NCBI GenBank assembly: GCA_030762895.1
Contig: JAUPTC010000210.1
Coordinates: forward strand, 1-64,000
Direction: 5' to 3'
DNA: 64,000 nt
Source: Sophora flavescens
Taxonomy: Eukaryota > Streptophyta > Magnoliopsida > Fabales > Fabaceae
This document shows positions 11,197 to 23,724 of the stretch, piece by piece. Each line of letters starts with the position of its first letter. Position 1 is the stretch's first letter. The notes below the pieces were generated by a model. That model made no database searches, was not told the origin of the DNA, and saw nothing but the letters and a program-made list of their open reading frames with translations. The position numbers and the translations under genes are program-made.

Positions 11197-12820
11197 TGTT
11201 GGGGATGATTCATTCTAATGTCTTGCCCATGAAAAGGTGGACGTTAGTGCAGGTTCACCGTGGCGCCCATTCAGTGAGGGAAAATCGCAACTTCAGCATG
11301 ATAAGTTGATTGTGGAGTCAAGACTTCCCGATCCCTACCTCGACGTTGATGAACCGCCGGACAAAAGGCACTCTTTTCTTTGTTTTTTCTTCATATTTTG
11401 CTTCAATATTTATATTTTCTTCATCTCCTTTACCTTAATGTTACTTTTTATTTATGGCGACCATATAATTGATGTTAGCCGGTATATACATAGGTATTTC
11501 GTTGATTCATTCTTTAATGAATTGTTTAAAACAAAAAAAGTTCATAAAAAAAAACATATATCATCGGTTCTGCATTGTAAAAAAAGGGGGGATGAAATTA
11601 AATACACCCATTTTTCAATTTTTCACCGTAAAGAGAATTCAAGCCATTTTATCGACACGAGTGTTGTATATAAAAAAAAAGCTGTAATCTTTCTTTTATT
11701 AATCAATGTGTAATATTGTAAATCCTCATTCCTAATGGAATCAAAATGATCCTTGAATTGATCAAAAGATCCTTTCAATTGACTAGAATCTGTTACTTGA
11801 ATGAAATTAGATCTCATGTAACAATAAGTGATTGTCAAGTCCAGATAAATGGTCAAGAGTTTGTAGTATTCATGGACCAAGAGAAAGGTGTGATGATGGG
11901 TATTAAGACGCACCAAGAGGTTGGGTGGCATCTTAATTATATATGTAGCGACTCAACTACCATATCATATTTACAACGATATTTATAGCAAAAACCTAAT
12001 GATAAATACAAGCGTTCCGGATTGCTTTGTTTGGGATGCTAGCATGGCAGGAAAATGTGCATCCCACTTGTCTGTTCCCCAAGACGTCAGTATTGTTTTT
12101 GATTCATACATGAGGAGGGGATACCACGAGTTCTATACTTCTATATGATTGATGGTACCTTTCTTGGCAAGATGTGCAGCGCGAGTTACGGCTAGAAAAT
12201 GGGAGATAATTTGTGCGATGTGTCTCGTGATAGGGCTGTTGACTAGAAAGAGTTTGTTCTAGGAGGCGCATGCAGTTCCCTTGATTGGCAACATTTGATG
12301 CCGAACAACACTCCCGAGCGGTAGGTTCGAGTCGTCGGAATACGATAGAAGTTGCGAAATATGGATTTATGAGTAGGCTTCTCCCTTTGTGTAAGATGCG
12401 AAGGGAAGCGATTTGGACGATGGCTTGCTGGTGCATCGACTAGGTAGTAGACATGACGTTGCACTGGGAAATCGTCACTTGGGAAGGTGGTGAGAGTGAT
12501 TTGGTTGGCCCAGGTTTGAGGGAGACCTCACTGATTTGGATAATAGCTAAATTTAATTTGTTTTTAATTTAAATTTGATTTAACTTAATTTTAATTATTT
12601 TTCATATTTTTTTTCGTGACTTACAAATTTAATTATTATGTTTCATATTATAAATGATTATCAACACTTTACTTCAAGATATTAGCATTTCAAATTTTTT
12701 GGGTACATAATTAACATTCACACGATTCTCTTATTCGGAATCATTTTTTTTTAAAAATCAAGAGCAACCCTTTATCAATATTTGGAGATTAATACCTTTT
12801 GAAACGTAGAGATTATCAAA
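11197..12820. other. Unassigned non-coding stretch, probably decayed retroelement
   Basis: No gene is supported. TGGCGCCCATTCAGTGAGGG at about 11261 resembles the TGGCGCC-type primer sites of other plant LTR elements but has no LTR next to it that I can define. Short open frames at 11237-11713 and 12104-12464 show no recognisable domain. 12530-12780 is AT-rich. Confidence 0.4.
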
Positions 12821-12823
12821 GTG

Positions 12824-13035
12824 CACTACAACAGATTAGACTTTAGATAGCGTTTCCGTATGCCTTTTAATAGCGTTTGTAACCGCTATCTATGCTACCG
12901 CTATTAAAACTCGTTAGCAAAGATAGCATTTAGGAACTGCTATTAATAGGTGACTTTAGATAGCGTTTCCTTATACAAACGCTATCTAAAGTCTGACTTT
13001 AGATAGCGTTTGTACACAGAAACGCTATCTAAAGC
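12824..13035. repeat. Left terminal and subterminal repeats of the CACTA element
   Basis: About ten copies of the ATAGCG core in both orientations (AGATAGCGTTTCC and relatives such as ACGCTATCTAAAG) follow the terminal CACTACAACA. In En/Spm such subterminal repeats bind the TNPA-type protein and are needed for excision; the role here is by analogy. Neighbouring copies face each other and can pair into hairpins. Confidence 0.85.
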
Positions 13036-13769
13036 CCTTTTTTTTAATTTTATTTCTTAACTTTTACATCCATTGTTCCTGCATATTTACACAAAAAAAC
13101 CACAATTGTTGCAGTCAACACAATTGTTCAAAATGTGTTCAAAATATAAGTGTTCAAATACAAGTGTTCAATGCAAAGCAAGACTGCATGTGTTTGTGCA
13201 AAGAAACCAAGAACTATACAATCAAAGCTGTAACACTCTATACAAAGAACTATATATATATAATCGGATATAAGTACACCACTGCTTTCTAAAGTATTCA
13301 AATTCACACGAGTAAGACAAAATCAAAGTGCAAGAACTATACCAGATCTCAATCCTTAAGAAACCAAAATCGGAAAACCAACATACATCTACAATTAATC
13401 TACATTTACAGCTTTGTTTGTTTTTCATGAGACCAAGACAACACCAAAGTAATGTGTCGAAATGTGATCCAAAGACTCTGTAGCATACATCGCATTTCCA
13501 CCACAAAGACTAACCTGTTACATTGGGATACACAGACTAATTAGGTAAATACTACTGTAGCAAGAAACAGTAATTCAAATCAAGCATTAACAAAGTCTAA
13601 CAAAAATAATAAGTTTGAACTTATTTTCTCCTTTCCATGCACATCAACTCGAAGGCATGTACCAATGAAAAACAAATACATAGATAGTTTGGGGTTGATA
13701 AATATAAAGCATTATTCACATACCAATGAGTATTGCTTTGCAACTCATCTGTGATCAATTTGACATAAT
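13036..13769. other. CACTA interior downstream of the TNP1/Ulp1 gene
   Basis: AT-rich sequence between the left subterminal repeats and the end of the minus-strand TNP1/Ulp1 coding, presumably its 3' untranslated region. Short open frames here show no domain. Confidence 0.5.
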
Positions 13770-16700
13770 CAAACGAACTTTTCAACAATATAGCGACACC
13801 ACTCTTCCTTGACTTGAGATAGTTGAGCGGTGGAGTATGTGGAGCATTTGAAGTCGAGGAAGATCTGCGACATAAAAATTAAATAAATTAAGTTACAATT
13901 GCTAAAACATTTGAACAAATACAGGTTAAAAGCTAAGTAAACAACATACCGCCATTGGTATTTTAACTTGGTTCCGCAAGATAGTCTCCTTCATGAAACG
14001 CATGACATAGTACCCACAACGTGATCATTGTTGGGTTGTCTTGGGCACTATAAAAAATAAAATAGTAAATCAATATAGTTTTTTTATCTAATTGTGCATT
14101 AAGTTTTTGCAAATATACCGTATCTCAATCCATTTAATGTTGGTTGCCTTTAACACCGGCACCTTAGCTCCGATATTTGCGCGATAAACTTGCAAACCAC
14201 TAATCACAAAATCAAACAGACTTCATTAAGAAACATATTTTCAATCATCACAAACACACGCATGCTCCACGTATCGAACATAATCATAGAAAATCGAAAT
14301 ATAAAAACATGCTTACGTGATCGAACGCATTCTTTAATTGCAGGCGATCCTAGGATCAACATACAAGGGATCCAGATAGTAAATAATCTCTTCAACAATA
14401 TTTATCGCGCACGGCACCCAATGATTCCTACAAAAATGTTGAGATAACAAATCCTAAGCACCTCAACTTTTATGTAATTCATTATTGTGAATTAAGTCCT
14501 ATAGGATAAGCGACTCACCCAACATTGCACGCGCTAAAAACAAGGGCTGATATTCTCTTTCTTTAGTTGCAAACCGGCCAGCTAGATACGTTGTCCTGTG
14601 AATCCCTCCCAAAGTAGCCGTATGTATTTGTTTGGTGTGGGGACAAGAACAGAAACCTCCTCGTTATTTCCTTTGGAAGCAACAATTCTTCATACAAATA
14701 CCTTCAATTAAAATATAAAAATGGATTACACCAATGACATCAATATTTAAATGGAAAGACTAAAAAAATATTGTACACTTTAAGCCTGATTTATTACCTG
14801 ATATATGCGGAAATAACGGAGGCAGATACCCATTCATGATTTACAACTTCTCTGATATTTTCAGTATTGAGCATCTCAATGAAATGGTGACCAAAAATAT
14901 TTTGTTCCATCTCTACGTACAATTGGTCAACATTTTTCATATTCTTTCGTTCATGTATTTTAAGGAAATTCAAATATTCCAGAGAAGTTGTAGTTGAACC
15001 AGTTTGTAGGTGGGTTGGCCTCGAGTTGCCTCCTTTATTTTCTCGGGGTTATAATTGACTCCTTTGTATATCCGGACACTCTGCCCTTGCCTTTAGCTTT
15101 TATGGGTGCCTGGAAATTTTGCATTTCAATATGCCGTTAGTGATCAACTAATGTAATGCATATATGCCGTATATGAAAAGGTGGAAAAATGCAATTACAT
15201 ACCATATTAATTACAACCACGAGATCAATTGGCCATGCCACATAAGTACCTATTGCATCTCCTCATCGTCATCACATCCGCATCAACGATAGGTACCGAC
15301 AATGGCGCATCCCCCTCGGTTGCAACATCAACTCCAACTTTCACATGGTTAAGGGGGCACTGGTCCAGTGTGCAAGTGTAACACTCGTCTCATTGTATAC
15401 TTTACCCATAGCAACCATACGATAGTTTGGGGTCGATAAATATAGATGACATGAGTTGACGCCTAATCCAATGATAGATGAATAAGGTGAATTAAGGCAT
15501 CCAATTGAATGTATTTAATCGCGAATGCAATACTAGTAAAAAAAAAGGCATGCATTACCTCGAAGCCTCGCCGAGATGGTAGAGTGCAACTATCTTTGAC
15601 GCTTGCTTGGGCCGTGAAATTAGCCTGCCTCTCCTCATCATCCTTTTGTTTCAACTTTTCTTCCAAAATGTTCAATCTATCGAGAGTTGAGACACCAATG
15701 TCTCCCACTTTTTCGTTTCCGAGTTATTTCTTGCACGACCTTCGGGTGGGAAGTAATCTTTTGTGAGACGCCGAAACCCACACCCCAAACACGACCAGGC
15801 TTCTCTGGCACACCAAGTGCGTTGGCAAGAAAATCCAGGCGACCAAAGTCTTCAATCTCTCCCTCTACCGCAGATCGTGATGTTCCTCCCGACACATAGT
15901 TATTGGTGAAATGCAAATGTTAAAATTAGTATATATTATCATATGAAAATAACATTTGATAATGTAAACGTTAGTCTACTAACACATTTATTCCACACGG
16001 TCTGCGTATTTTTGTTGTCAATTACACCCGCCTTGTTCTCGCGGGCGTTCCTCCACACAATATGGCGTTTAATTTTCTTAACTTCTCGCCCCGCCTCCCT
16101 GATCTGTATATTGAGATAATATAAATTAACCAAACAGTTTAAAAGTCATATTTACCACAAATGCAGTTAAATATATATATATACATACCAATTCATCCTC
16201 AATGTCAAGCATACCCTTACGTGATGCTTTGTAAGGGCATGCAGGATCTAACGCCTGCTATTGCGATTTTCATTGCTTAATTTCTATTCGACACATATAA
16301 GTAATATTAATACATGGTTAATGTCATATGTACGTATTGCTATAAAATTATAAGGACTAACGTGATATTAAACATACCAGAATTGAGCATCTCCTGTGCG
16401 TATTGCTATAAAAATCTGTCCACTCATCCCTTGATATGTGTGGATATTTTGATGGAGGCTCCTCATTGATATTCCGTTGGCATCTCTTAGAAATTTTTTG
16501 GTCAATCTAGTTCTGAATGCCCTATGTAGGTTACCGACTTCCCAAGTATAAATTTTTTCCGAGATTCATCAACATTAAAAGACATCGCAAAACAATATAA
16601 ACAACGTGTCAAAGTAAGTATGTTTACATAGTTTACAATATAATTTATAAATTTTAACAATTACCTGTACATCAGCCCATATTCTCTCTTTGAAACCATC

Positions 16701-17000
16701 CAAAGCTTCATCCTTCCAATTAGAACAAATAATTGGGACCGCTTACGAACAACGGCCCCAATGTAACTCTTCAATATTTTACCATTAGCACGAATAGGTT
16801 GGTCCAAAGAATTCCATTCAACCTAATAAAAATAATAAAGTAATTAAATCTAGATATCAAACAACATTATGAAATCCTTAGATTAGTAAGTAAATTACAT
16901 CAAATTTTTGTCCTTTACTCCTAGCGCGGATGACCGCCTTCATAACTGTTGGCCCACGTCTCGCCGCTTTGGCATCACTAGAATTACTTGAAGATGCCAT
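13770..17000 (-). pseudogene. CACTA TNP1/TNPA-type protein with C-terminal Ulp1-like cysteine protease region
   Basis: The second gene of the CACTA element. The likely start codon is the ATG at 17000-16998, followed by a serine-rich lead and the segment GPTVMKAVIRARSKGQKFD, typical of Plant_transposase (Ptta/En/Spm) proteins. A coiled-coil-like piece (DRLNILEEKLKQKDDEERQ) lies near 15680-15610. VAWPIDLV occurs near 15230. The C-terminal part, near 13970-14010, reads CGYYVMRFMKE, which matches the catalytic-cysteine end of Ulp1/C48 peptidases carried by many plant CACTA elements. The segment WCRYIVEKFV near 13790 closes the frame. The coding is split by introns and by stops or frame changes, so I cannot give an exact exon model. 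Known TNPA-type proteins bind subterminal repeats; the role of the protease domain is unsettled. Confidence 0.75.
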
Positions 17001-17177
17001 TTACCTACAAAAATATTAGATAAAAGTAAAACATCAATGGATATTAATATAACATTAATTGATGCAAAATATAAAACAACTATGAATAACAAAATCAACA
17101 CTAGCATTACCGGAAGATGCTAACTATAATATAAAAGGATCAGAAAGTTCATTTAAACACAAACACTACATACATGT

Positions 17178-20100
17178 TTAAGTCAACCTTTTTCTTTTCT
17201 TCATTGGATTGAGATTTGTTTGTCCTTTATTAGTACGAAATGGTGGATTGACCAAAAGCCCCTCATCATGATCATCTCTCATATACATACCATCATCCCT
17301 AGTTGGATCAATCTCAAGTGATTGTAATGTCCCGACGAAAGGATCATCTTCAATATCAACATCTCGATGGTCTTGATCATCAACATTAGTAATTATTTTG
17401 TTAGTCAAAAGAACAATGGACCTTTTCATATCAGCTGGATCAGTGACATAGAACACTTGTTGAGCTTGAGATGCTAATATAAAAGGCTCATCTTTATACC
17501 CCACCCTATTAAGATCCACCGCATGAACCCCCGACTCATCAATCGAACACCGTTATTATTGTCAACCCACTTGCAACCAAACACACCAACCTTAAACTTT
17601 GTGTAATCCAACTCCCATATGCGTTCAATGACGCCGAAGTATGACATATTTGCATATATCGGGTTTCGTCTTTGGCACTTGAGATATGCATCGACCGAGC
17701 TACAGAGTCACACCACTGCTTTTGCATTGTACCTCGACCATCTTGTTCTTTTGTATAGAATGTGTACCCATTAATTTGATAACCGTGGTAAGAGAACACA
17801 TGCAAACTTGGACCTTTGGCTAACCATCTCAATCTATTTGAAACTGAAGTATCATTTTCAAACCAACTCGCATAAATGTGATCTCTTAGCCACGTTATAA
17901 AACAACGATTGTGTTCTCTAGTTAGCCAATTTTGATTCTTATTTGGATACAAACTCTTAAGCATGTCCTTGTGTTTTTCAACATATGGCTCAACCTCATC
18001 GGCATTGTGCAGAACATATAAGTGTGCTTGCTCCCATTCTCGTCCTTGTTATAGTCACTATTTCATTTCCAGTAATTCCTTGCCCCATCATTCTCCATGT
18101 GTGACGAGACTTTGGCAGCCCTATATAGATTCAGCATTGGATAGGTATTCGATACAGAATTCAACAGCTTCTTCGACAATATACCTGTTCAACAATACAA
18201 CCTTTCCTGGTCGTGATCGGTTTTTCACATACCCTTTTAATATCTTCATATAACGCTCAATCGGTACATCCATCTCATATAAGCTGGCCCACACAAGTTG
18301 TGTCTCTCTAACAAGGTGAATGGTTAGATGAACCATTATGTCAAAGAATGAAGGTGGAAAGTACATCTCAAGCTCGCATAAAGTCACAACAATTTCTCTT
18401 TGCAATGATGGCAACTTCCCGGGGTCAATCACTTTGCCGCAAATTGCCTTGAAGAAGAAACAGAGTTTAGTTAAGGCCCCCGCACTTTGTTAGGTAAAAT
18501 AGACCGTATACCAATGGGTATCAACTGCTCCATGAGAACATGACAATCGTGGGACTTTAGACCTTTTAACTTGAGATCTTTCATCGATACGAGGTTCCTA
18601 ATGTTTGAAGAGTACCCTTCCGAACCTTAACTCCTTCAAGAAACTTACAAAAACAGTTTTTTTCTTTTCTAGATAGAGTGTAAGCAGCTGGAGGAAGATA
18701 TGTACTTTTACCCTTCTTCGCTCGGGCCCCAATTCTCTTCTTATTCCCATACTAACCAAGTCCAACCTTGCATTGATGCCATCTTTAGTCTTCCCTGGCA
18801 CATTGAGTAACGTACCAATGACACTATCACATATATTTTTTTCAACGTGCATCACATCGAGGAAATGTCTTACATATAATGATTTCCAATATGGCAACTC
18901 AAAGAAAATCGACCTTTTCTTCCACCCTCTTGTGACAATATCTCTCGCAAAAGGTTTACCGAATTGGATATTCAAATCCTTTACCTTTTCAAAAAGTTGA
19001 TCACCCGTCAAAGGTGAAGGCGCTCTACCTTCTTCCGAGTTCCCATTGAACGCCTTTCTCCACCACGGTAATGATGACTTGGATGCAAAAATCTACGATG
19101 CCCAAGAAAGACATTCTTCTTACAATGTTCTAACCGCATCCAATCTGCACCCTCTCTTCACATATAGGGCATGCACACCGACCCTTGATGCTATATCCTC
19201 GACAGACACCGTAGGTCGGAAAATCATTAATTGTCCCAAACAACATAGCTCTCAAATTGAAACTTTCTTCCTTATACCCATCATACACCTCCACACCTGT
19301 CTCCCACAGTTGTTTCAAGTCTTCAATCAAAGGAGTCAAATAGACGTCTATATCATTTCCTGGTTGTTTGGGCCTGAAATTAACATAGATAACATCATAA
19401 ATTTGCGCTTCATGCATAGCCATGGGGATAGGTTGTAAATCACCAAAATCACAGGCCATGTATTGTGAGAGCTACTTTGAACACCATGCGGGTTAAATCC
19501 GTCAAGAGCCAATGTAAGTCGAGGTTTCTTGAATCTTGCCCAAAATCGGGATAATCATGATCAAATTTCTTCCATTGCGGAGAATCCCGGGGGTCCGCAG
19601 ACTTGCCATCTTTGATCCTTTCATCCTCATGCCATGTCAAGTGCTTTGAATCTTCGAACTACGGTACATGCGCCTAAATCTGGGTATTATGGGAAAATAC
19701 CACACAACCTTCTCTGGATCTGATTCTTTCTTCTTATATCGTGAGGCATTACATTTAGGACACATCCGTAACGATGCATATTCATTCCGAAATAAAATGC
19801 AATCGTTAGGACAAGCATGTATCCTCTCGTAGCTCATGCCAATAGAGCGTAACATTTGTTTAGCCTCGTATGTCCGACTAGGAAGCACATTATCATCGGC
19901 AACATGTCTTTCAATAGTGTGAGTAAGTCCGTAAAGCTCTTATCAGTCCATCCGTTGCCCGATTTCAAGTTATACAACTTTAACATCGCCGACAATCTTG
20001 TGAATTTAGTACATCCATCATACAATGGTTGCTCGCATCACTTACCAACCTCCCAAACATTTGTGGACAATCCCGAAGATCCTCTTCAACAAAGATTTGC

Positions 20101-20421
20101 AATGTCTTCAAAACGATCGCCCTCATAAGTATTTGTGTCGGTATCGTATGATGAATATCTCACACGATTCCTCATTTCACTAGACTCGACTCTTGTCTCA
20201 CCATGTTTTGTCCAACATGTATAACTTTGATCGATTCCATTACACACTAAATGTTCTTCCAAATCGGCTGCACTAACTCGCCTTGCATAACAACAATCTA
20301 AACAAGGACATATGATTGTATTAGGGTTTTTCGCATGCCGAACTGCAAAACTAATGAACTCTTTCACCCCATCCTCATACTCCTTCGTTAAACGATTGGC
20401 AGACATCCATTTCCGATCCAT
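17178..20421 (-). pseudogene. CACTA TNP2-type transposase, frame-broken
   Basis: The catalytic transposase of the element, read right to left. The start at 20421 gives the transposase-associated domain (MDRKWM..., RLTKEYEDGV, then CPCLDCC). Next comes the TNP2 core in pieces: EAKQMLRSIGMSYERIHACPNDC at about 19870-19800, MCPKCNASRYK at 19770-19735, DIDVYLTPLIEDLKQLW at about 19350-19300, CPICEERV at about 19150, and FFELPYWKSLYVRHFLDVMHVEKNICDSVIGTLLNVPGKTKDG at about 18910-18780. A DUF4218-like block (18432-18121) and a DUF4216-like block (17964-17539) follow. At least five frame changes or introns separate these blocks, so no single ORF remains. Order and spacing match full-length TNP2 proteins. 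It lies upstream of the TNP1/Ulp1 gene on the same strand. Confidence 0.9.
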
Positions 20422-20574
20422 GCTTTTCCGATCTACAAAAATATTTATTAAACATATTTACTTTGAGTTTAGAGTGGTTGAGGTCTACATGCAATGTATA
20501 CAGATTAAAGGAATGAAAGGCTGCAAACAAAACACATTGTCGTTGAGTATTCTTTGAAGGAACCAAGTGTCAGC

Positions 20575-21300
20575 TTGTTGATGAGTGTGATTCCACATCA
20601 TCTTTGTCTATCATTTTGCATGCATTTTCATGTAGTTTAGGCATATTTTTATTAGAGTTTAGGTTAATTTTCCTTTGGAACGGGTAAGGCGGTTTTCATG
20701 TGTTGTTTTGCAGATAACAAGGGTAAAATGCTCAAGATCAACCATGATGAAGTTTGGATAAAGATAGGGCTTTAAAAGTGCAGAAAATGAGCCACACAGT
20801 CCATCACGGCCTAGCCGTGATGCCCATCACTGCCATGATCGAGCAAAACTGAAAAAGAAGAAAGGTCAAGTCAAGTCGAGTCCATCACGGCTGGCCGTGA
20901 TATCCATCACGGCCGTGACCCAAAACCACCACAAGTCGAGCACATCACGGCCCAGTAGTGAAATTCTTCATGGCCATAACAGAGGGCTCGCGACGCGAGC
21001 ATAGGCTCGCCTCGCGAGAGACCGGAATTTCGCAGAGCAACGACGAAGCAGAGACCGTCACGGCCGGCCGTGATGGCCATCACGGCCGTGTGACGCGCAT
21101 TACTTGGACCTGAAGAAACCGAAATAGATCAGATTTTGAGTTGGTTTGGGACTCTAACTTCCCAATTTCTATAAATAAGGATCAAGGCATCGATCGGGGA
21201 TACACAATACACATTGGATGAGATCCATAACAACTAGGACTTAGGCATAGGACTAAGGCAAACTTGCTCACTCTCTAAAAACACCAAAATCCGAGCACGT
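20575..21300 (+). mobile_element. LTR-like fragment nested in the CACTA element
   Basis: The stretch from TTGATGAGTGTGATTCC (about 20578) looks like a retroelement LTR piece. It has GC-rich palindromic modules, CATCACGGCCGTGA and variants, repeated at least six times in 20800-21100, a CGCGAG/CTCGCG palindrome near 20990-21025, and a TATA-like CTATAAATAAGG at about 21169-21180. None of these features is seen elsewhere in the CACTA element. I could not define both ends or a target duplication, so the call rests on texture. Confidence 0.45.
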
Positions 21301-22559
21301 AACATTAAATTAAATGATATATAAAGGGAAAGGATCAACAAATCAAGCAACAAAAACAAACATATGAACCCATTCTTCACATTCCGAAAAACATTGAAAC
21401 AAAACAAAACAGGATACCAGCAGCATTAGGTTCAAAATGCATACAGTCAATCCGTCAATCCATATTCATATTTTCAAATAATGATTGACACACAAACAAG
21501 TCACATTCCATTCAACACCAATCAAACCGAAAATTAAAGAGCAAGTAAAATAAAACCTTGAACACAGACTGTGAACTTGGATAAAAACACACTCCCACAA
21601 ATATTAAGAATGTCCGGAAATAAAATTTGTAAATGATAGAAAATCACCTGAACACAGACTGTGAACTTGGAAGTGGGTTCCAATAAAGCTGCAAACTTGG
21701 AACTAGGTTCAACCGGGAATGCGCCCCTGTGACTGTGTCACAGACCCTGAGCCAGAGTGTGAAGCTCTTAGTATGAGACTTAATCATATTTAAAAAGGGA
21801 CAGATTGGCAAACAAATTTGTCTTGCATTTGAGATTTAACACTAATAAGAAATGTGATGAATTAATGTTAGCACAATCAAGGACCATTTAAACATATTTC
21901 AGTTCTAAAAGTAAGACAATGTTGAAACTGATATTTAGTGGGTAACATCTATCTACTTGTTTCCTCATTAAAAGGTCATACAGAACATTGAGCTATGAAG
22001 GGGAAAAAAAAAGGATATCCAAGTTGTCCAAAGATACATGGAAAACAAAATTTTCAAACTCTTTCGGAAACGCACACAGCCAAAGCATTCATACTCAAGT
22101 ATAATATCAGGATACTTTTGACACAAAATGCACAAAACCCATTCTGACCATTCATACTCAAACTTTCCAAAATGAATTTATGAAGTTAAATCATATAAAA
22201 ATAATCTCATAACAAATATAAAATCAAAATAACTAATTTCTCGACCATTCATACTCACTTTCACTTTGTCTGTCATCTATCTATCCGAGTTTGTGCACAG
22301 TGTCAAAGTGTGAAGTGACGGGGTATGGAGAGAACTCCATGGTGGCAAAAGGAGCAGCGGCGGGTATGAAGAGAACTCGCGGTGGCCGAGGAGCAGCGGC
22401 ACAGGGGTTTGGGTTCGAGTGGGTTCTTTCTCTTTCGGAGTAGCAAGCGGCGGCGAGCAATGGCGAAGGTGAGGGAAGAAAAAGAGATGGCATGCGAGAG
22501 GGAAGGAAACAAGAGAATGAAAATGAGGACGAAACAGAGGGAAGGCCGAGCGCGCGTCT
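21301..22559. other. CACTA element 5' flank, no coding recognised
   Basis: This lies between the LTR-like fragment and the right subterminal repeats, upstream of the minus-strand transposase start. It should hold the 5' untranslated region or first intron. A phrase GAACACAGACTGTGAACTTGG-like is repeated near 21560 and 21650. The GC-richer patch 22310-22550 may be promoter-proximal. Nothing in it resembles a protein. Confidence 0.45.
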
Positions 22560-22784
22560 AATTTTACTGTGAAGACCTAAGATAGCGTTTCCATGTGGAA
22601 CCGCTATCTTTTCCTAAGTGACACTTTTAATAGCGGTTCCATACGGAAACGCTATCTTAGGTGATACCTAAGATAGCGTTTCCCTAAGGGAAACGCTATT
22701 AAAAGTCCCCCATCACTTTTAATAGCATTTCCACACGGAAATGCTATGAAAGGTGCGTTATTAAAAGTCTATTATGTTGTAGTG
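22560..22784. repeat. Right terminal and subterminal repeats of the CACTA element
   Basis: About eight ATAGCG-type cores in alternating orientation (AAGATAGCGTTTCC, ACGCTATCTTAGG and variants) precede the terminal TGTTGTAGTG. They match the motif at the left end. A GTG target duplication follows at 22785-22787. Confidence 0.88.
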
Positions 22785-22936
22785 GTGGGTAAACCTTATA
22801 CAAGAGAGTCTTTTCCATATACATAACATGAATTGAATACCATACAATATGGTTAAGGAACTCAACTATCTACTAACTATGCTAGATTTGATTGGTTTGG
22901 AGTCATGTTTTGATACATATCTTTTATTTATAAACA

Positions 22937-23137
22937 GGGTTGGGCTAAAGTATACCACTCATATTTTACACCATCCACTACACCACTCATATATGTGACA
23001 AATTTTGGACTAATCAATACTTAATAATGAATCATTGATAATGGAGCAGGATAGAATTTGAATTTTAGCTTATTTAGGTGGCGCAATTTGTACTAACTAC
23101 TATCAACCATGGTTATACTCTAAACTATTATTTATAA
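22937..23137. mobile_element. Partial MITE arm related to the next palindromic MITE
   Basis: It starts GGGTTGGGCTAAAGTATACC and matches the inverted right end of the MITE at 23138-23658 better than that element's own left end does. Either a truncated older copy lies next to the complete one, or this is a duplicated left end of the same element. Both starts are preceded by TTATTTATAA. Confidence 0.6.
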
Positions 23138-23658
23138 GGGTTGGGATATGGTACATCACCCACTACACCACCCATATGACAAATTTTGGGCCAATCAAAT
23201 TGTCATATAGGTTGGTCAAAATTTCAAACTTTCTAGTTGTATTATACTGTAGTCAAACTATATGAATACGGTATATTGTAGTATAATATATGTGCTTTTT
23301 GTATTTGCAAATTTAACTCATATTAAAATAATGTTTTTTGATTAAAAAAACTGATTATATTGCAAAATATTATTGACAACGAACATTATTTTAATTCATA
23401 TTAAAATATTAGTTTGCAATATAATCAGTTTTTTTAATCAAAAAATATTATTTTAATATGGGTTAAATTTGTGAATACAAAGAGTACATATAGTATACTA
23501 CAATATATTGTATTCATATATTTGACTACAGTAGAAATACAACTAGAAAGTTTGAAATTTTGACCAAACCCATATGACAATTTGATTGATCCAAAATTTG
23601 CCACATATATAGTGTAATGGATGATACAAAATATGGGTGGTACACCTTAACCCAACCC
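23138..23658. mobile_element. Palindromic (foldback) MITE, about 521 bp
   Basis: Two arms of roughly 250 bp are near-perfect inverted copies. GGGTTGGG opens at 23138 and CCCAACCC closes at 23658, and the arms meet near 23390 at a small AT-rich loop. Shared segments include CAAACTTTCTAGTTGTATT and CTGATTATATTGCAAA, present in both orientations. The flanks TTATAA and TTATAA are also palindromic, so the target duplication cannot be resolved and the superfamily stays open. Confidence 0.85.
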
Positions 23659-23724
23659 TCCTTATAAATACTACTTGTTGAACCTGAACCATGTCTTCAC
23701 TATCGGATTTGTTTTTTACAAAAA

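Larger units (their letters stand above)
12824..22784 (-). mobile_element. Complete CACTA (En/Spm) DNA transposon, 9961 bp
   Basis: The left end starts CACTACAACA and the right end finishes TGTTGTAGTG, exact inverted complements over 10 bp. A 3-bp target duplication GTG lies at 12821-12823 and at 22785-22787, as expected for CACTA elements. Both ends carry arrays of ATAGCG-type subterminal repeats. Inside, both genes are on the minus strand: a TNP2-type transposase (20421-17178) and a TNP1/TNPA-Ulp1 gene (17000-13770). The element's 5' end is therefore on the right. The structure is intact but the coding is broken, so it is probably non-autonomous yet could still be recognised in trans. Confidence 0.93.

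Noticed and set aside
22281..22512. Proline- and arginine-rich open frames (-) near the right end of the CACTA element
   Set aside because: They lie where the 5' untranslated region should be, do not match TNP2 and overlap in two frames. Probably chance in a GC-richer patch.
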